From assembly GCA_013812485.1 (NCBI GenBank), contig JACCTJ010000341.1:1-8536 (forward strand): 8,536 bases of DNA, written 5' to 3'. A program made the position numbers and the translations under genes. The notes under the pieces are model-generated. The model saw only the letters and a program-made list of their open reading frames with translations. It did not search any database and was not told where the DNA came from. This stretch comes from Thermoleophilaceae bacterium (GTDB lineage Bacteria > Actinomycetota > Thermoleophilia > Solirubrobacterales > Thermoleophilaceae). Below, piece after piece: positions 1-5,886 of the stretch. Numbering within the stretch: position 1 is the stretch's first letter; each line of letters starts with the position of its first letter.

Positions 1-1104
1 TTCGGTGGCGAGGGCAGACCTCCCCGCGGCGGCGGGTCGTCCGGCCGCGACCCCGGCCACGCGCGCCGGCGCGGGCTCCTCGCCGTCCTGCTCGGCGTGG
101 GACTGCTGGCGCTCGTGTGGGTCGGCGTCGGGTTCTGGGCGCCCTTCTCGGGTGACGGCGACGATCCCGTGCGCGTGCGGATACCCCAGGGCGCCGGCGT
201 GCAGCAGATCGGCGACATCCTCGACGAGCGGGGCGTGGTCCGCAGCGCCGCGGTGTTCAGCGCCCGCGTGCGCTTCTCCGGCCGCGGCTCCGAGCTCAAG
301 CCGGGCACCTACACGCTGCGCAGCGGAATGAGCGTCGCCACCGCCCTCGACCGGCTGGCCGAGGGCCCGGCCCGCAACGTCGTCAACGTGACCATCCCCG
401 AGGGTCGCGCTCGCGGAGAGATCGCGCCGATTATCGACGACGCTGGCCTCGACGGTTCCTACACGAGGGCCAGCGCCCGCGCGCCGGGCCTCGATCCGAG
501 CGACTACGCCGCCAAGAGCGCGGACAGCCTCGAGGGCTTCCTCTACCCGTCGACCTATGAGCTTGCCCGCGGCGCCTCCGCCCGCGACCTCGTGGCCCGG
601 CAGCTCGACGCCTTCAAGCGCGAGTTCGGCCGGGTCGACCTGAGCGCGGCCAAGCGCAAGGACCTCACTCCCTACGAAGTGCTGGTGATCGCGTCGATGA
701 TCGAGCGCGAGGCGCAGCTCGACCGCGAGCGACCGCTGATCGCCTCGGTCATCTACAACCGCCTGAGCAAGGGTGAGCCACTCGGCATCGACGCCACGAC
801 CCGCTTCGCCACCAAGAACTGGGACCGGCCGCTCACCCAGTCGCAGCTCGCCGTCGACTCGCCCTACAACACCCGCCTCAACGCCGGTCTGCCGCCGGGC
901 CCGATCGGCAACCCCGGCCTCGAGTCGATCCGCGCCGCCGCAAAGCCGACCAGCAGCAACTTCCTGTTCTACGTGGTGAAGCCGAACACCTGCGGTGAGC
1001 ACGCGTTCTCCCGCACCATCGACGAGTTCACCCGCGACAGCCAGACCTACGACGCCGAGCGCGCGGCGCGCGGAGGCCAGTCGCCCGACGACTGTCCCAG
1101 CTAG
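1..1104 (+). CDS. mltG: Endolytic murein transglycosylase MltG (5'-partial)
   Basis: MltG cleaves nascent peptidoglycan glycan strands at the outer face of the membrane and is thought to set strand length. The frame is open from base 1, so the true start lies upstream of the window; the GTG at 97 falls inside the membrane helix and is unlikely to be the start. In order: a basic cytoplasmic stretch (RRRG near base 70), one transmembrane helix (about bases 73-145), a LysM-like subdomain beginning VRVRIPQGAGVQQIGDIL, then the YceG/MltG catalytic domain. The segment SMIEREAQ (bases 694-717) holds the family's catalytic Glu and is followed by the conserved SVIYNRLSKG, SPYNTRLNAGLPPGPIGNPG and FYVVKPNTCGEHAFS blocks. 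The gene ends at TAG 1102-1104 with no frameshift. aroE begins 20 nt later on the same strand, so the two are probably co-transcribed. Identification is firm; only the N-terminus is missing. Confidence 0.95.
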   Translation, partial: FGGEGRPPRGGGSSGRDPGHARRRGLLAVLLGVGLLALVWVGVGFWAPFSGDGDDPVRVRIPQGAGVQQIGDILDERGVVRSAAVFSARVRFSGRGSELKPGTYTLRSGMSVATALDRLAEGPARNVVNVTIPEGRARGEIAPIIDDAGLDGSYTRASARAPGLDPSDYAAKSADSLEGFLYPSTYELARGASARDLVARQLDAFKREFGRVDLSAAKRKDLTPYEVLVIASMIEREAQLDRERPLIASVIYNRLSKGEPLGIDATTRFATKNWDRPLTQSQLAVDSPYNTRLNAGLPPGPIGNPGLESIRAAAKPTSSNFLFYVVKPNTCGEHAFSRTIDEFTRDSQTYDAERAARGGQSPDDCPS

Positions 1105-1124
1105 ACCGCTGGGGCGTCGAGGCC

Positions 1125-1922
1125 GTGCCCGCGCTCGCCGGCGTCCTCGGCCATCCGGTCGCCCACAGCCGCTCGCCGGCCATGCACAACGCCGCGTTCG
1201 CCGATCTCGGCCTCGACTGGCTCTACGTCAAGCTCCCAGTGGCGCCGGCGTTGTTCGAGGAGACCGTCCGGGCCCTGCCGGCCTCCGGCTACCGCGGAGC
1301 GAACGTGACCATCCCGCACAAGCTCGCCGCCCTCGCGCTCGCCGACCACGCCACCGACGCCGCCCGCGGAGCCGGCGCCGCCAACACGCTGACCTTCGGG
1401 GACGACGGGACAATCGAGGCCGAGAACACCGACGCCGGCGGCTTTCTCGACGCGCTCGGCAGCTCGCCGCGTGGGCGCACCGCGCTCGTGCTCGGGGCGG
1501 GAGGCGCGGGGCGGGCCGTGGCCTGGGCGCTCCGCGAGGCGGGCGCCGAACGGGTCGCGGTCTGGAACCGCACGCCCGAACGAGCACTCGACCTCGCCCG
1601 CGAGCTCGGCCTCGTCCACGTCGCTCGCCCCGTACCGGCGGAGATCGTGGTCAACGCCACGTCGGTCGGCCTCGAGCCCGACCGCAGCGAGGAGGAGATG
1701 ATCGCCGCGCTCGGCCTCGAAGGTCTCGAGCCGCCCGCGGTCGTCGTCGACCTCGTGTACGCGGCCGGTGTGACGCCGGTCCTGGCCTGGGGCGAGCGGA
1801 CGGGCGCTCGCCTCGTCGACGGCCTTGAGGTGCTCGTCCGCCAGGGCGCGCGCAGCTTTGAGCGCTGGACGAGGCGCTCGGCGCCACTCGAGATCATGCG
1901 CGCGGCAGTCCGCGAGCGCTGA
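1125..1922 (+). CDS. aroE: Shikimate dehydrogenase (NADP+)
   Basis: AroE reduces 3-dehydroshikimate to shikimate with NADPH in the chorismate pathway. The 265-aa protein is close to the usual 265-290 aa. Visible motifs: the shikimate-binding SRSPAMHN near the N-terminus, NVTIPHK with the catalytic Lys, ENTDAGG with the catalytic Asp, the dinucleotide-binding GAGGAGRAV, NRTPER just after it (cofactor specificity loop), NATSVGL, VVDLVYA, and the C-terminal LVRQGARSFERWT with the substrate-contacting Gln. The start chosen is GTG 1125, 20 nt after the mltG stop; only a weak purine-rich stretch (GGGGCG, 1111-1116) precedes it. The frame stays open upstream into mltG, so a slightly earlier non-ATG start is possible. 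No frameshift is seen. Gene order mltG-aroE suggests one operon; the rest of the operon is cut off on the right by the IS256 remnant. Confidence 0.95.
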   Translation: MPALAGVLGHPVAHSRSPAMHNAAFADLGLDWLYVKLPVAPALFEETVRALPASGYRGANVTIPHKLAALALADHATDAARGAGAANTLTFGDDGTIEAENTDAGGFLDALGSSPRGRTALVLGAGGAGRAVAWALREAGAERVAVWNRTPERALDLARELGLVHVARPVPAEIVVNATSVGLEPDRSEEEMIAALGLEGLEPPAVVVDLVYAAGVTPVLAWGERTGARLVDGLEVLVRQGARSFERWTRRSAPLEIMRAAVRER

Positions 1923-2057
1923 ACGCGCGTTTCGCGTGCGCGGCGTCCGCGCGCCGAGCGCTCGGCTCCGGAGTAGTCCCTCCACCATCGTGATCGACCG
2001 AGGCGGCCGCGCGCGACTCGTGCACACCACGAAGCGCTACTTGACTCGGACAGGGCC

Positions 2058-2181
2058 ACTCGTAGCGGTTGGCCTCCTCCTTGCGATCGGCCTCGTCCTC
2101 GAGGACGAGGCCGATCGACTCCGCTGACAGGTAGCGGCGCCCGACGAGCCACTCGTCGTTCTGCTCGACGAGCAGGCTTCC
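2058..2181 (-). pseudogene. IS256-family transposase, C-terminal tail
   Basis: Minus-strand reading gives GSLLVEQNDEWLVGRRYLSA, then ESIGLVLEDEADRKEEANRYE. This is the characteristic IS256 C-terminal sequence that normally follows directly after IFPNDAALIRLA. That preceding sequence is found on the other strand, ending at 2753, which is the key evidence for inversion of the central segment. Beyond about 2058 the frame continues open (WPCPSQ...) but no longer looks like the family, so the native stop is lost or shifted. The 34-bp palindrome at 2084-2117 lies inside this coding stretch. Confidence 0.85.
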
Positions 2182-2753
2182 GGTGGCGTGCGTCAGAAGT
2201 GCCTGGTGATCGCCTACGCCGTCCACGAGTCCGGACGCCGCGAGGTCATCGGCCTCGACGTCGGGGAGGCAGAGACCGAGAGCTTCTGGCGCGAGTTCCT
2301 GCGTGGCCTGCGCCGCTCGGGGACTGGCCGGAGTGCGCCTCTACGCTCTCAGACGCCCACCCGGGCCTCAAGGCCGCCATCGCCCAGGTGCTCGGGGTTC
2401 CCTGGCAGCGCTGCACGGTGCACTTCCTGCGCGACATGCTCGGCCACGTCGCAAAGGCCCAGCAAGCCGTTGATCGCCACGGCGATCCGCCAGGTCTTCG
2501 CCGCCGCCTCGGGCGCCGAGGCTTCCGAGCGCCTGGCGGAGGTGGTGGAGCGCCTCGGGGACCCGGCGCCGAAGGTGGCCCGCCTGCTCGAGGAGGCCCG
2601 AGCCCGACGTCCTGGCCTTCTTCGCCTTCCCCCGCGAGCACTGGGTCGAAGCTGCGCTCGACCAACCCGCTCGAGCGCGTCAACCGCGAGATCGGCCGGG
2701 GCTCGGACGTCGTCGGCATCTTCCCCAACGACGCGGCCCTGATCCGCCTCGCC
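2182..2753 (+). pseudogene. IS256-family transposase, central catalytic part, inverted and frameshifted
   Basis: The translation begins at VRQKCLVIAYAVHESGRR (from 2188) and picks up exactly where the minus-strand N-terminal part stops. Next come EVIGLDVGEAETESFWREF, then after a frame change LSDAHPGLKAAIAQVLGV (second catalytic Asp), WQRCTVHFLRDMLGHVAKAQ, then ASERLAEVVERLGDPAPKVA, then EPDVLAFFAFPREHW, and finally STNPLERVNREIGRG with the catalytic Glu, ending VVGIFPNDAALIRLA at 2753. Restoring one continuous frame needs removal of about five single extra bases, near 2323, 2342, 2464, 2598 and 2644. All are insertions relative to the family pattern. The piece has no start of its own beyond a GTG at 2188 and is non-functional. 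Confidence 0.88.
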
Positions 2754-3279
2754 CCGGCTCGGGCACGCGCTCGACCTTGGCGTCGAGCCAAAGGTAGGGG
2801 TGGCGGCCCTCGAGCGGACGCTCGCGGAAGGCCGCGACCTGATCGTCGAGGCCCTGGCACAGCCGCGAGACCTGATCCTTCGACATGCCGGCGACGCCGA
2901 GCTGCTCGACGAGGCGGTCGACCTTGCGGGTCGACACTCCGTTGACGTAGGCCTCCTGCACGACGGCGACGAGCGCCCGCTCCGATCGCTTGCGCGGCTC
3001 GAGGAAGCTCGGGAAGTAGCTGCCGGTGCGCAGTCTCGGGATGGCGAGCTCGACCTCACCGGCGCGCGTCGACCAGTTGCGCGGGCGGTAGCCGTTGCGC
3101 TGGCTCGTGCGCTCGCCCGGGGCGCGCTCGCCGAGCTCCGCGCCGATCTGGGTCGAGACCTCGGCCTCCATGAGCTCGGCGAGCACCCACGCCACCGACT
3201 CGCGCAGCACATCGGCGTGCTCGGATGCCATCAGCTTGTCGACCACCTGGGAAGCGGTCATCCTGCGGTCCTCGGCCAT
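2754..3279 (-). pseudogene. IS256-family transposase, N-terminal part
   Basis: Starts at ATG 3279 with a GAGAGGAG ribosome binding site just upstream. The reading frame is clean for about 175 codons: an N-terminal helical region (MTASQVVDKLMASEHADVLR), the typical SQRNGYRPRNWSTRAGEVEL and IPRLRTGSYFPSFLEPRKRS blocks, the YVNGVSTRKVDRLVEQLG segment, the MSKDQVSRLCQGLD helix, and YLWLDAKVERV, whose Asp is the first residue of the DDE triad. After that the frame runs into unrelated residues (about 2754) because the next part of the gene is in the opposite orientation. This piece has DNA-binding character but lacks the rest of the catalytic core, so it cannot act as a transposase. Family assignment is secure from the motif order. 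Confidence 0.9.
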
Positions 3280-3452
3280 CGTGGTGCTCCTCTCGTCAGT
3301 CGCTTGGTCGTGACCGACGATTCTGGGGGGCCCGCGGTGGCCGTGCTCTTCACGGCGGCCTCAGGCTGCTTCTACGCCACGTTTACCGACTCGACCCACG
3401 CTCTGCAGAGAAAGCTGACTCTCTCCGGCTCTCGTTGCCGGGACCACCCGAG

Positions 3453-3695
3453 TCACGCTTGGGGACCAAAGCATGACTGCCTGTTGCGAGGGCGAACACT
3501 CGCCTGATGCGCCTGATGCGCCGGAGGCGACGCAGCGCGACGCTCGACGGCAGAGGAGGCAGCCAGTACGGCCAGATCGGTTCGTCGTCTAAGCAACGCC
3601 TCGGCAACGAGCCGGGTGTCGACCACGTACCCCTCGCGAGCGATCGCGTCTCGCAGACGCTCGATCAGGTCATCCATCGGTGTCGCCCCACGCAT
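3453..3695 (-). CDS. Small FlgM-like anti-sigma-28 factor (putative)
   Basis: An 80-aa protein starting at ATG 3695, preceded by GGGAGGG six nt upstream, a strong ribosome binding site that decides the start; a second in-frame ATG is at 3677. The core MDDLIERLRDAIAREGYVVD followed by TRLVAEALLRRRTDLAVL resembles the C-terminal sigma-binding helices of FlgM, where a pattern like 'lr..Ia.G.Y.vd...vAeall' is typical. FlgM binds the flagellar sigma factor sigma-28 (FliA/WhiG type) and keeps it inactive. The last 20 or so residues (SPPAHQAHQASVRPRNRQS) look unstructured and may be run-on sequence. It lies 64 nt downstream of the truncated prepilin and about 345 nt downstream of a sigma-28-like promoter, on the same strand. 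That context supports the anti-sigma reading, although the similarity alone is modest and another small helical protein cannot be excluded. Confidence 0.55.
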   Translation of the reverse strand: MRGATPMDDLIERLRDAIAREGYVVDTRLVAEALLRRRTDLAVLAASSAVERRAASPPAHQAHQASVRPRNRQSCFGPQA

Positions 3696-3759
3696 GGGAT
3701 CCCTCCCGCCCTCAGCCCCGCTAACCATCGTCGATCTCAGCGCCGCCGGCCGGCGATCA

Positions 3760-3867
3760 TCAGTATGCGGAAGTCGAAGCGGGTGCGCCGCACCGTCTGC
3801 TTCGGAGCTCGATGAGCGTAAAGCCCTTCTCCTCACGGTACATGCGCCTGCGGAGCATCTGAAGCAT
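3760..3867 (-). pseudogene. Type IV prepilin, truncated just after the processing site
   Basis: ATG 3867 follows a strong Shine-Dalgarno (AGGAGGGG, 3882-3875). The predicted peptide is 35 aa: MLQMLRRRMYREEKG, then FTLIEL, then RSRRCGAPASTSAY and TGA at 3762-3760. A short basic leader, a Gly before a Phe, then TLIEL with Glu at mature position 5 is the hallmark of type IV prepilins cut by prepilin peptidase PilD. In a real pilin the next 20 residues are a hydrophobic helix; here the sequence changes to polar residues directly after EL, so the mature pilin is missing. A deletion, rearrangement or frameshift at about 3806 is the likely cause. In another frame the following bases read RTRFDFRILMIAGRRR and stop, possibly the end of another gene. 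The riboswitch and sigma-28-like promoter upstream are intact. Confidence 0.8.
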
Positions 3868-3873
3868 GAAACA

Positions 3874-3887
3874 ACCCCTCCTAAGGA
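3874..3887 (-). promoter_or_regulatory. Strong Shine-Dalgarno of the prepilin gene, within a possible sequestering hairpin
   Basis: AGGAGGGG at 3882-3875 lies seven nt before ATG 3867. Directly upstream, CTCC (3887-3884) can pair with GGAG (3881-3878) across a three-nt loop, and a longer AGTCG/CGACT pairing links the riboswitch 3' flank (about 3919) with the region just before the SD. These could form the expression platform that couples c-di-GMP binding to translation. The SD is clear; the switching structure is inferred. Confidence 0.6.
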
Positions 3888-3920
3888 GTCGGATTACGTT
3901 GTGCCAGCTCCGCGGCGACT

Positions 3921-4020
3921 ACGGTGGCAACTCGGCCGGCTCGCGTTCGGGATCCTTCCCGAGCGATAAGCTCCTGAGCTTTGCGTCCCCGCCTCACGAC
4001 GGGTTTGCCCTGAGCACCGT
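3921..4020 (-). ncRNA. Cyclic-di-GMP class I riboswitch (GEMM-I)
   Basis: On the minus strand, from 4020 to 3921, the conserved GEMM-I core is present in order. It has AGGGCAAACC (complement of 4002-4011), a P2 helix CCCGTC/GGCGGG closed by a GTGA (GNRA) tetraloop at 3997-3994, GGGACGCAAAGC (3989-3978), a variable P3 arm (about 3970-3940), and GCCGGCCGAGTTGCC near the 3' side. The ends ACGGTG and CACCGT form a perfect 6-bp P1 stem. This class binds the second messenger c-di-GMP and controls the gene downstream, often motility, pilus or biofilm genes. Here it sits between a sigma-28-like promoter and a prepilin start, 53 nt upstream of the ATG. The aptamer shows no damage, in contrast to the truncated gene it controls. 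The P1 stem and core motifs make this call firm; ON or OFF direction cannot be read. Confidence 0.93.
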
Positions 4021-4039
4021 GGTCTGGCTTATGCTCCAG

Positions 4040-4066
4040 TTATCGGCGCCGTCACCTGCGCCTTGA
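4040..4066 (-). promoter_or_regulatory. Sigma-28 (FliA/WhiG-type) promoter for the riboswitch-prepilin unit
   Basis: Minus strand: TCAAGGCG (4066-4059), 11 nt, then GCCGATAA (4047-4040). The -10 is an exact match to the sigma-28 element GCCGATAA, and the -35 is close to the TAAAGTTT consensus with the canonical 11-nt spacing. A start 6-8 nt downstream (about 4033) would put the transcript 5' end about 13 nt before the riboswitch P1 stem. It lies between a hairpin ending the upstream phosphatase gene and the riboswitch, exactly where a promoter is needed. Confidence 0.75.
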
Positions 4067-4087
4067 GTCGGCTATCCGTCTAGTGGA

Positions 4088-4114
4088 CGGGATGCCTCGA
4101 CACGGCATCGCCCG
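4088..4114 (-). terminator. Hairpin just after the phosphatase gene, possible terminator
   Basis: An inverted repeat CGGGATGCC (4088-4096), loop TCGACAC, GGCAT (4104-4108), a CG bulge, CCCG (4111-4114) can form a nine-pair stem starting six nt after the phosphatase stop. No U-rich tract follows on the minus strand, so intrinsic termination is uncertain, though U-poor terminators are common in high-GC bacteria. It would insulate the downstream sigma-28-like promoter. Confidence 0.4.
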
Positions 4115-4119
4115 CCGAT

Positions 4120-5241
4120 TCACGGGCCGTTCTGCCTGGCCCTCACCGCAACCATGCACAGATCGTCGGCCAGGCCGTCTCCGGCCGTGAAGCGCTCGGC
4201 CGCGGTCCTCAGCGCCCGCAGAACCTCGCGCGGCCCCTCGCCGTGGTGCTCGACCAGCACCGCGGCAATTCGCGCGTCGCCGAACAGTTCCGGTAGCGGC
4301 CGCTCCCGTGCCCTGCCCGCGGCGACGATGTCGGCAAAGGGGCGGCGGGCCTCCGCGAGGCCGTCGGTGAACAGCAGGACTCCGTCTCCGGCGTCGAGCC
4401 GGCGCTCGCCGCGGCTGCACTCGACGCGGTCGGCGAGGCCGAGCGGGAGCCCCGGGGAGATCCCGTTAAGTCGCTTACCCTCGTCGAGCAGCATGGGCGG
4501 CGGATGTCCGGCGAGGGCCCACGAGACCGAACCGTCGGCCGGGCGGTAGACGATGCACGCCGCCGTGACGAAGTTCTCCGAGGTTCCGATCCGTTCGACC
4601 AGCGCGGCGTTGGCGAGCTCGAGCAGCTGGCAGGGGTCGTCGTTGTAGGAGGCGTAGGCGGCGAGGGTCGCCCGGACGAAGGCCGCAAGGCGAGCGGCCT
4701 CGACGCCCTTGCCGACCACGTCGCCGACCACGACCACCGTCGCGTCCTCCGGTCCCTCGTTGATGACGAAGAAGTCGCCGGCCACCCGCTCCTGGGCGGG
4801 CACGAAGCAGGTCGCGAGCTCGACGGCCGGCCGGTCGGGCACCTCCGGCGGGACGAGCGCGCTACGCAGCGCCCGCAGCTCCTCCAGCTCTCGCTGCTGG
4901 ACGTTGAGGCGGCCGCTCAGGATTCGTGTCCGTCTGCTCAGGAACGCGAAGGCGTACCCGACCGAGCAGAAGACGACGAGCCGGAGCAGCGTGGCGCTGA
5001 CCAGATTGTCCTGAGGCTGGAAGAGCGCCCCGATCAGGAAGAGGCCCGCCCCCACCGCGCCGACCGCGAGGCCGGCGAGGCGTCCGAACCACAGCGCCGC
5101 GAGCAGCGTGGGCACCACGTAGAGGAAGCCGACGCCGATCGCCGGGTCGCCTACGATCGCCCGAAGAGCGAACACTCCGGCAAGGAGGCTGAGGACCACA
5201 ATGGCGCGCCGGGCGTCTTGGCGGGCCAGCACGGAGCGCAC
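4120..5241 (-). CDS. Membrane-anchored SpoIIE/RsbU-type serine/threonine phosphatase
   Basis: A 373-aa protein in an undamaged frame. Residues 13-100 hold three to four hydrophobic helices (for example FLYVVPTLLAALWFG and GAVGAGLFLIGALF). Residues 101-130 form a short charged linker, probably a coiled coil (RLNVQQRELEELRALRSAL). The rest is a PP2C/SpoIIE catalytic domain. Metal-binding residues are in AGDFF (154-158, Asp156), GDVVGKG (173-179, Asp174), FTDGLAEA (291-298, Asp293) and ADDLCMV (358-364), with AGHPPP at 244-249. Family members such as RsbU and SpoIIE dephosphorylate STAS anti-anti-sigma proteins in partner-switching control of sigma factors; the substrate here is unknown. The start is GTG 5241 with no good ribosome binding site, so a nearby alternative is possible. 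It is the only intact larger gene in the pilus-related stretch. The 240 bases upstream (5242-5481) hold nothing I can identify. Confidence 0.88.
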   Translation of the reverse strand: MRSVLARQDARRAIVVLSLLAGVFALRAIVGDPAIGVGFLYVVPTLLAALWFGRLAGLAVGAVGAGLFLIGALFQPQDNLVSATLLRLVVFCSVGYAFAFLSRRTRILSGRLNVQQRELEELRALRSALVPPEVPDRPAVELATCFVPAQERVAGDFFVINEGPEDATVVVVGDVVGKGVEAARLAAFVRATLAAYASYNDDPCQLLELANAALVERIGTSENFVTAACIVYRPADGSVSWALAGHPPPMLLDEGKRLNGISPGLPLGLADRVECSRGERRLDAGDGVLLFTDGLAEARRPFADIVAAGRARERPLPELFGDARIAAVLVEHHGEGPREVLRALRTAAERFTAGDGLADDLCMVAVRARQNGP

Positions 5242-5481
5242 GGAGATCAGAGGACGCGCGCGTCGCGATGCTGCACGCGCTCACCTTATCCGAGGCCCGA
5301 CTCGAGCGAGCAGCCTGCGTAGCGGGTAGTCGCCGTCCGGATCCGAGGAATGCTTCGGCGGCGGTCCCGCCGACTCTGGCGTCCGTCTGGCCGAGTGCTG
5401 GATGAATCCACCTCGTGGGACCTGTCGACCGACGGTGCTGGCGACCAGGTCGTTCTGCGGCCTGACGCGGAAGCGACCTCG

Positions 5482-5886
5482 CTATCGGTCGAGCAGGCCG
5501 AGCGATGCACACGCCTCGTGAGCGGTCACCGCTGGCGGTTCGAGCCCCTTGTGATCGAGGAGGTCGCGGTCGCCGGTCACGATTGCGTCCGCGTGCGAGG
5601 GCCACGAGGTAGTCGTCCCCCGGGTCGCGGAGCACCCGCGGCGGAGACTCGGGATCGCGAAAAACCGTGGCAATACCCCCGTACCATCGCGGAGAGCAAC
5701 GCGCGCTCCTCCTCCCGGACTCGGTCGCGGAAGTACCGGCCCTGGAGCCCGCGCTCGAACTCGCCGATCTCGCAGGCAATCATCTCGATCGCTCCCGATC
5801 TCGCTGCCTCAACCAGCAGCGAAGGGGAACCCTCCGCCAACCGGCGCCGCTAGCAGCACGCTGGCGTCGAGAACGAGACGCCTCAC
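5482..5886 (-). pseudogene. PIN-domain toxin (VapC-like, COG1569 style), frameshifted
   Basis: PIN toxins are Mg-dependent RNases held inactive by their antitoxin. The start GTG 5886 overlaps the antitoxin stop in a GTGA arrangement typical of toxin-antitoxin operons. Frame 1 gives MRLVLDASVLLAA, with the first acidic residue, and then ends early. A second frame gives EGSPSLLVEAARSGAIEM and FERGLQGRYFRDRVREEE. A third gives VFRDPESPPRVLRDPGDDYL, and the fourth segment gives ADAIVTGDRDLLDHKG and ends LLDR at 5482. DDYLVALA and VTGDRDLL are the classic PIN acidic motifs. The whole is about 134 codons, a normal length, but needs about three single-base corrections (near 5850, 5690 and 5600). As written it cannot produce an active toxin. 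Confidence 0.8.

Larger units (their letters stand above)
2058..3279 (-). mobile_element. IS256 (mutator)-family element remnant with an internally inverted segment
   Basis: All parts of one IS256-type transposase of about 410 aa lie here, each once, but not collinear. The N-terminal 175 or so codons are on the minus strand (3279 to about 2754). The central 190 or so codons are on the plus strand (about 2182 to 2753). The last 40 or so codons are on the minus strand again (2181 to about 2058). Flipping 2182-2753 would restore the protein order. Both breakpoints sit in a CCGG (2180-2183 and 2754-2757), within short imperfect inverted repeats (CGCCaCCGG against CGCCCCGG). I could not find convincing terminal inverted repeats, so the outer ends are uncertain; the stretches 1923-2057 and 3280-3452 probably include element ends but hold no gene I can support. 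Confidence 0.85.

Noticed and set aside
995..1828. 277-aa plus-strand frame overlapping mltG and aroE
   Set aside because: It is almost entirely Arg/Pro/Ala/Ser and overlaps two firmly identified genes in another frame.
1101..2030. 309-aa open frame on the minus strand opposite aroE
   Set aside because: Composition is Arg/Ala/Gly-rich without motifs; it is a shadow of aroE in high-GC DNA. Long antisense frames opposite mltG, the phosphatase (4504-5322) and pilC (5932-6663) were rejected for the same reason.
1980..2050. GTGCACACCACGAAG...CTTGACTCGG as a possible IS256 terminal inverted repeat
   Set aside because: It resembles ends of some IS256-family elements, but I could not match it to a convincing inverted copy in 3280-3452.
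2084..2117. 34-bp perfect palindrome (17-bp arms, centre CTCGAG)
   Set aside because: It lies inside the coding sequence of the transposase tail and simply encodes the conserved IGLVLEDEADR segment, so codon usage explains it. No sign of an operator or terminator role.
3503..3530. Short tandem repeat (GCGCCTGAT units) at the end of the FlgM-like gene
   Set aside because: Only two to three partial copies, encoding HQAHQA; too short to call a repeat element.
4504..5322. Plus-strand 272-aa frame opposite the phosphatase
   Set aside because: Rich in Arg, Glu, Asp and His with no recognisable domain; antisense shadow of the SpoIIE-type gene.
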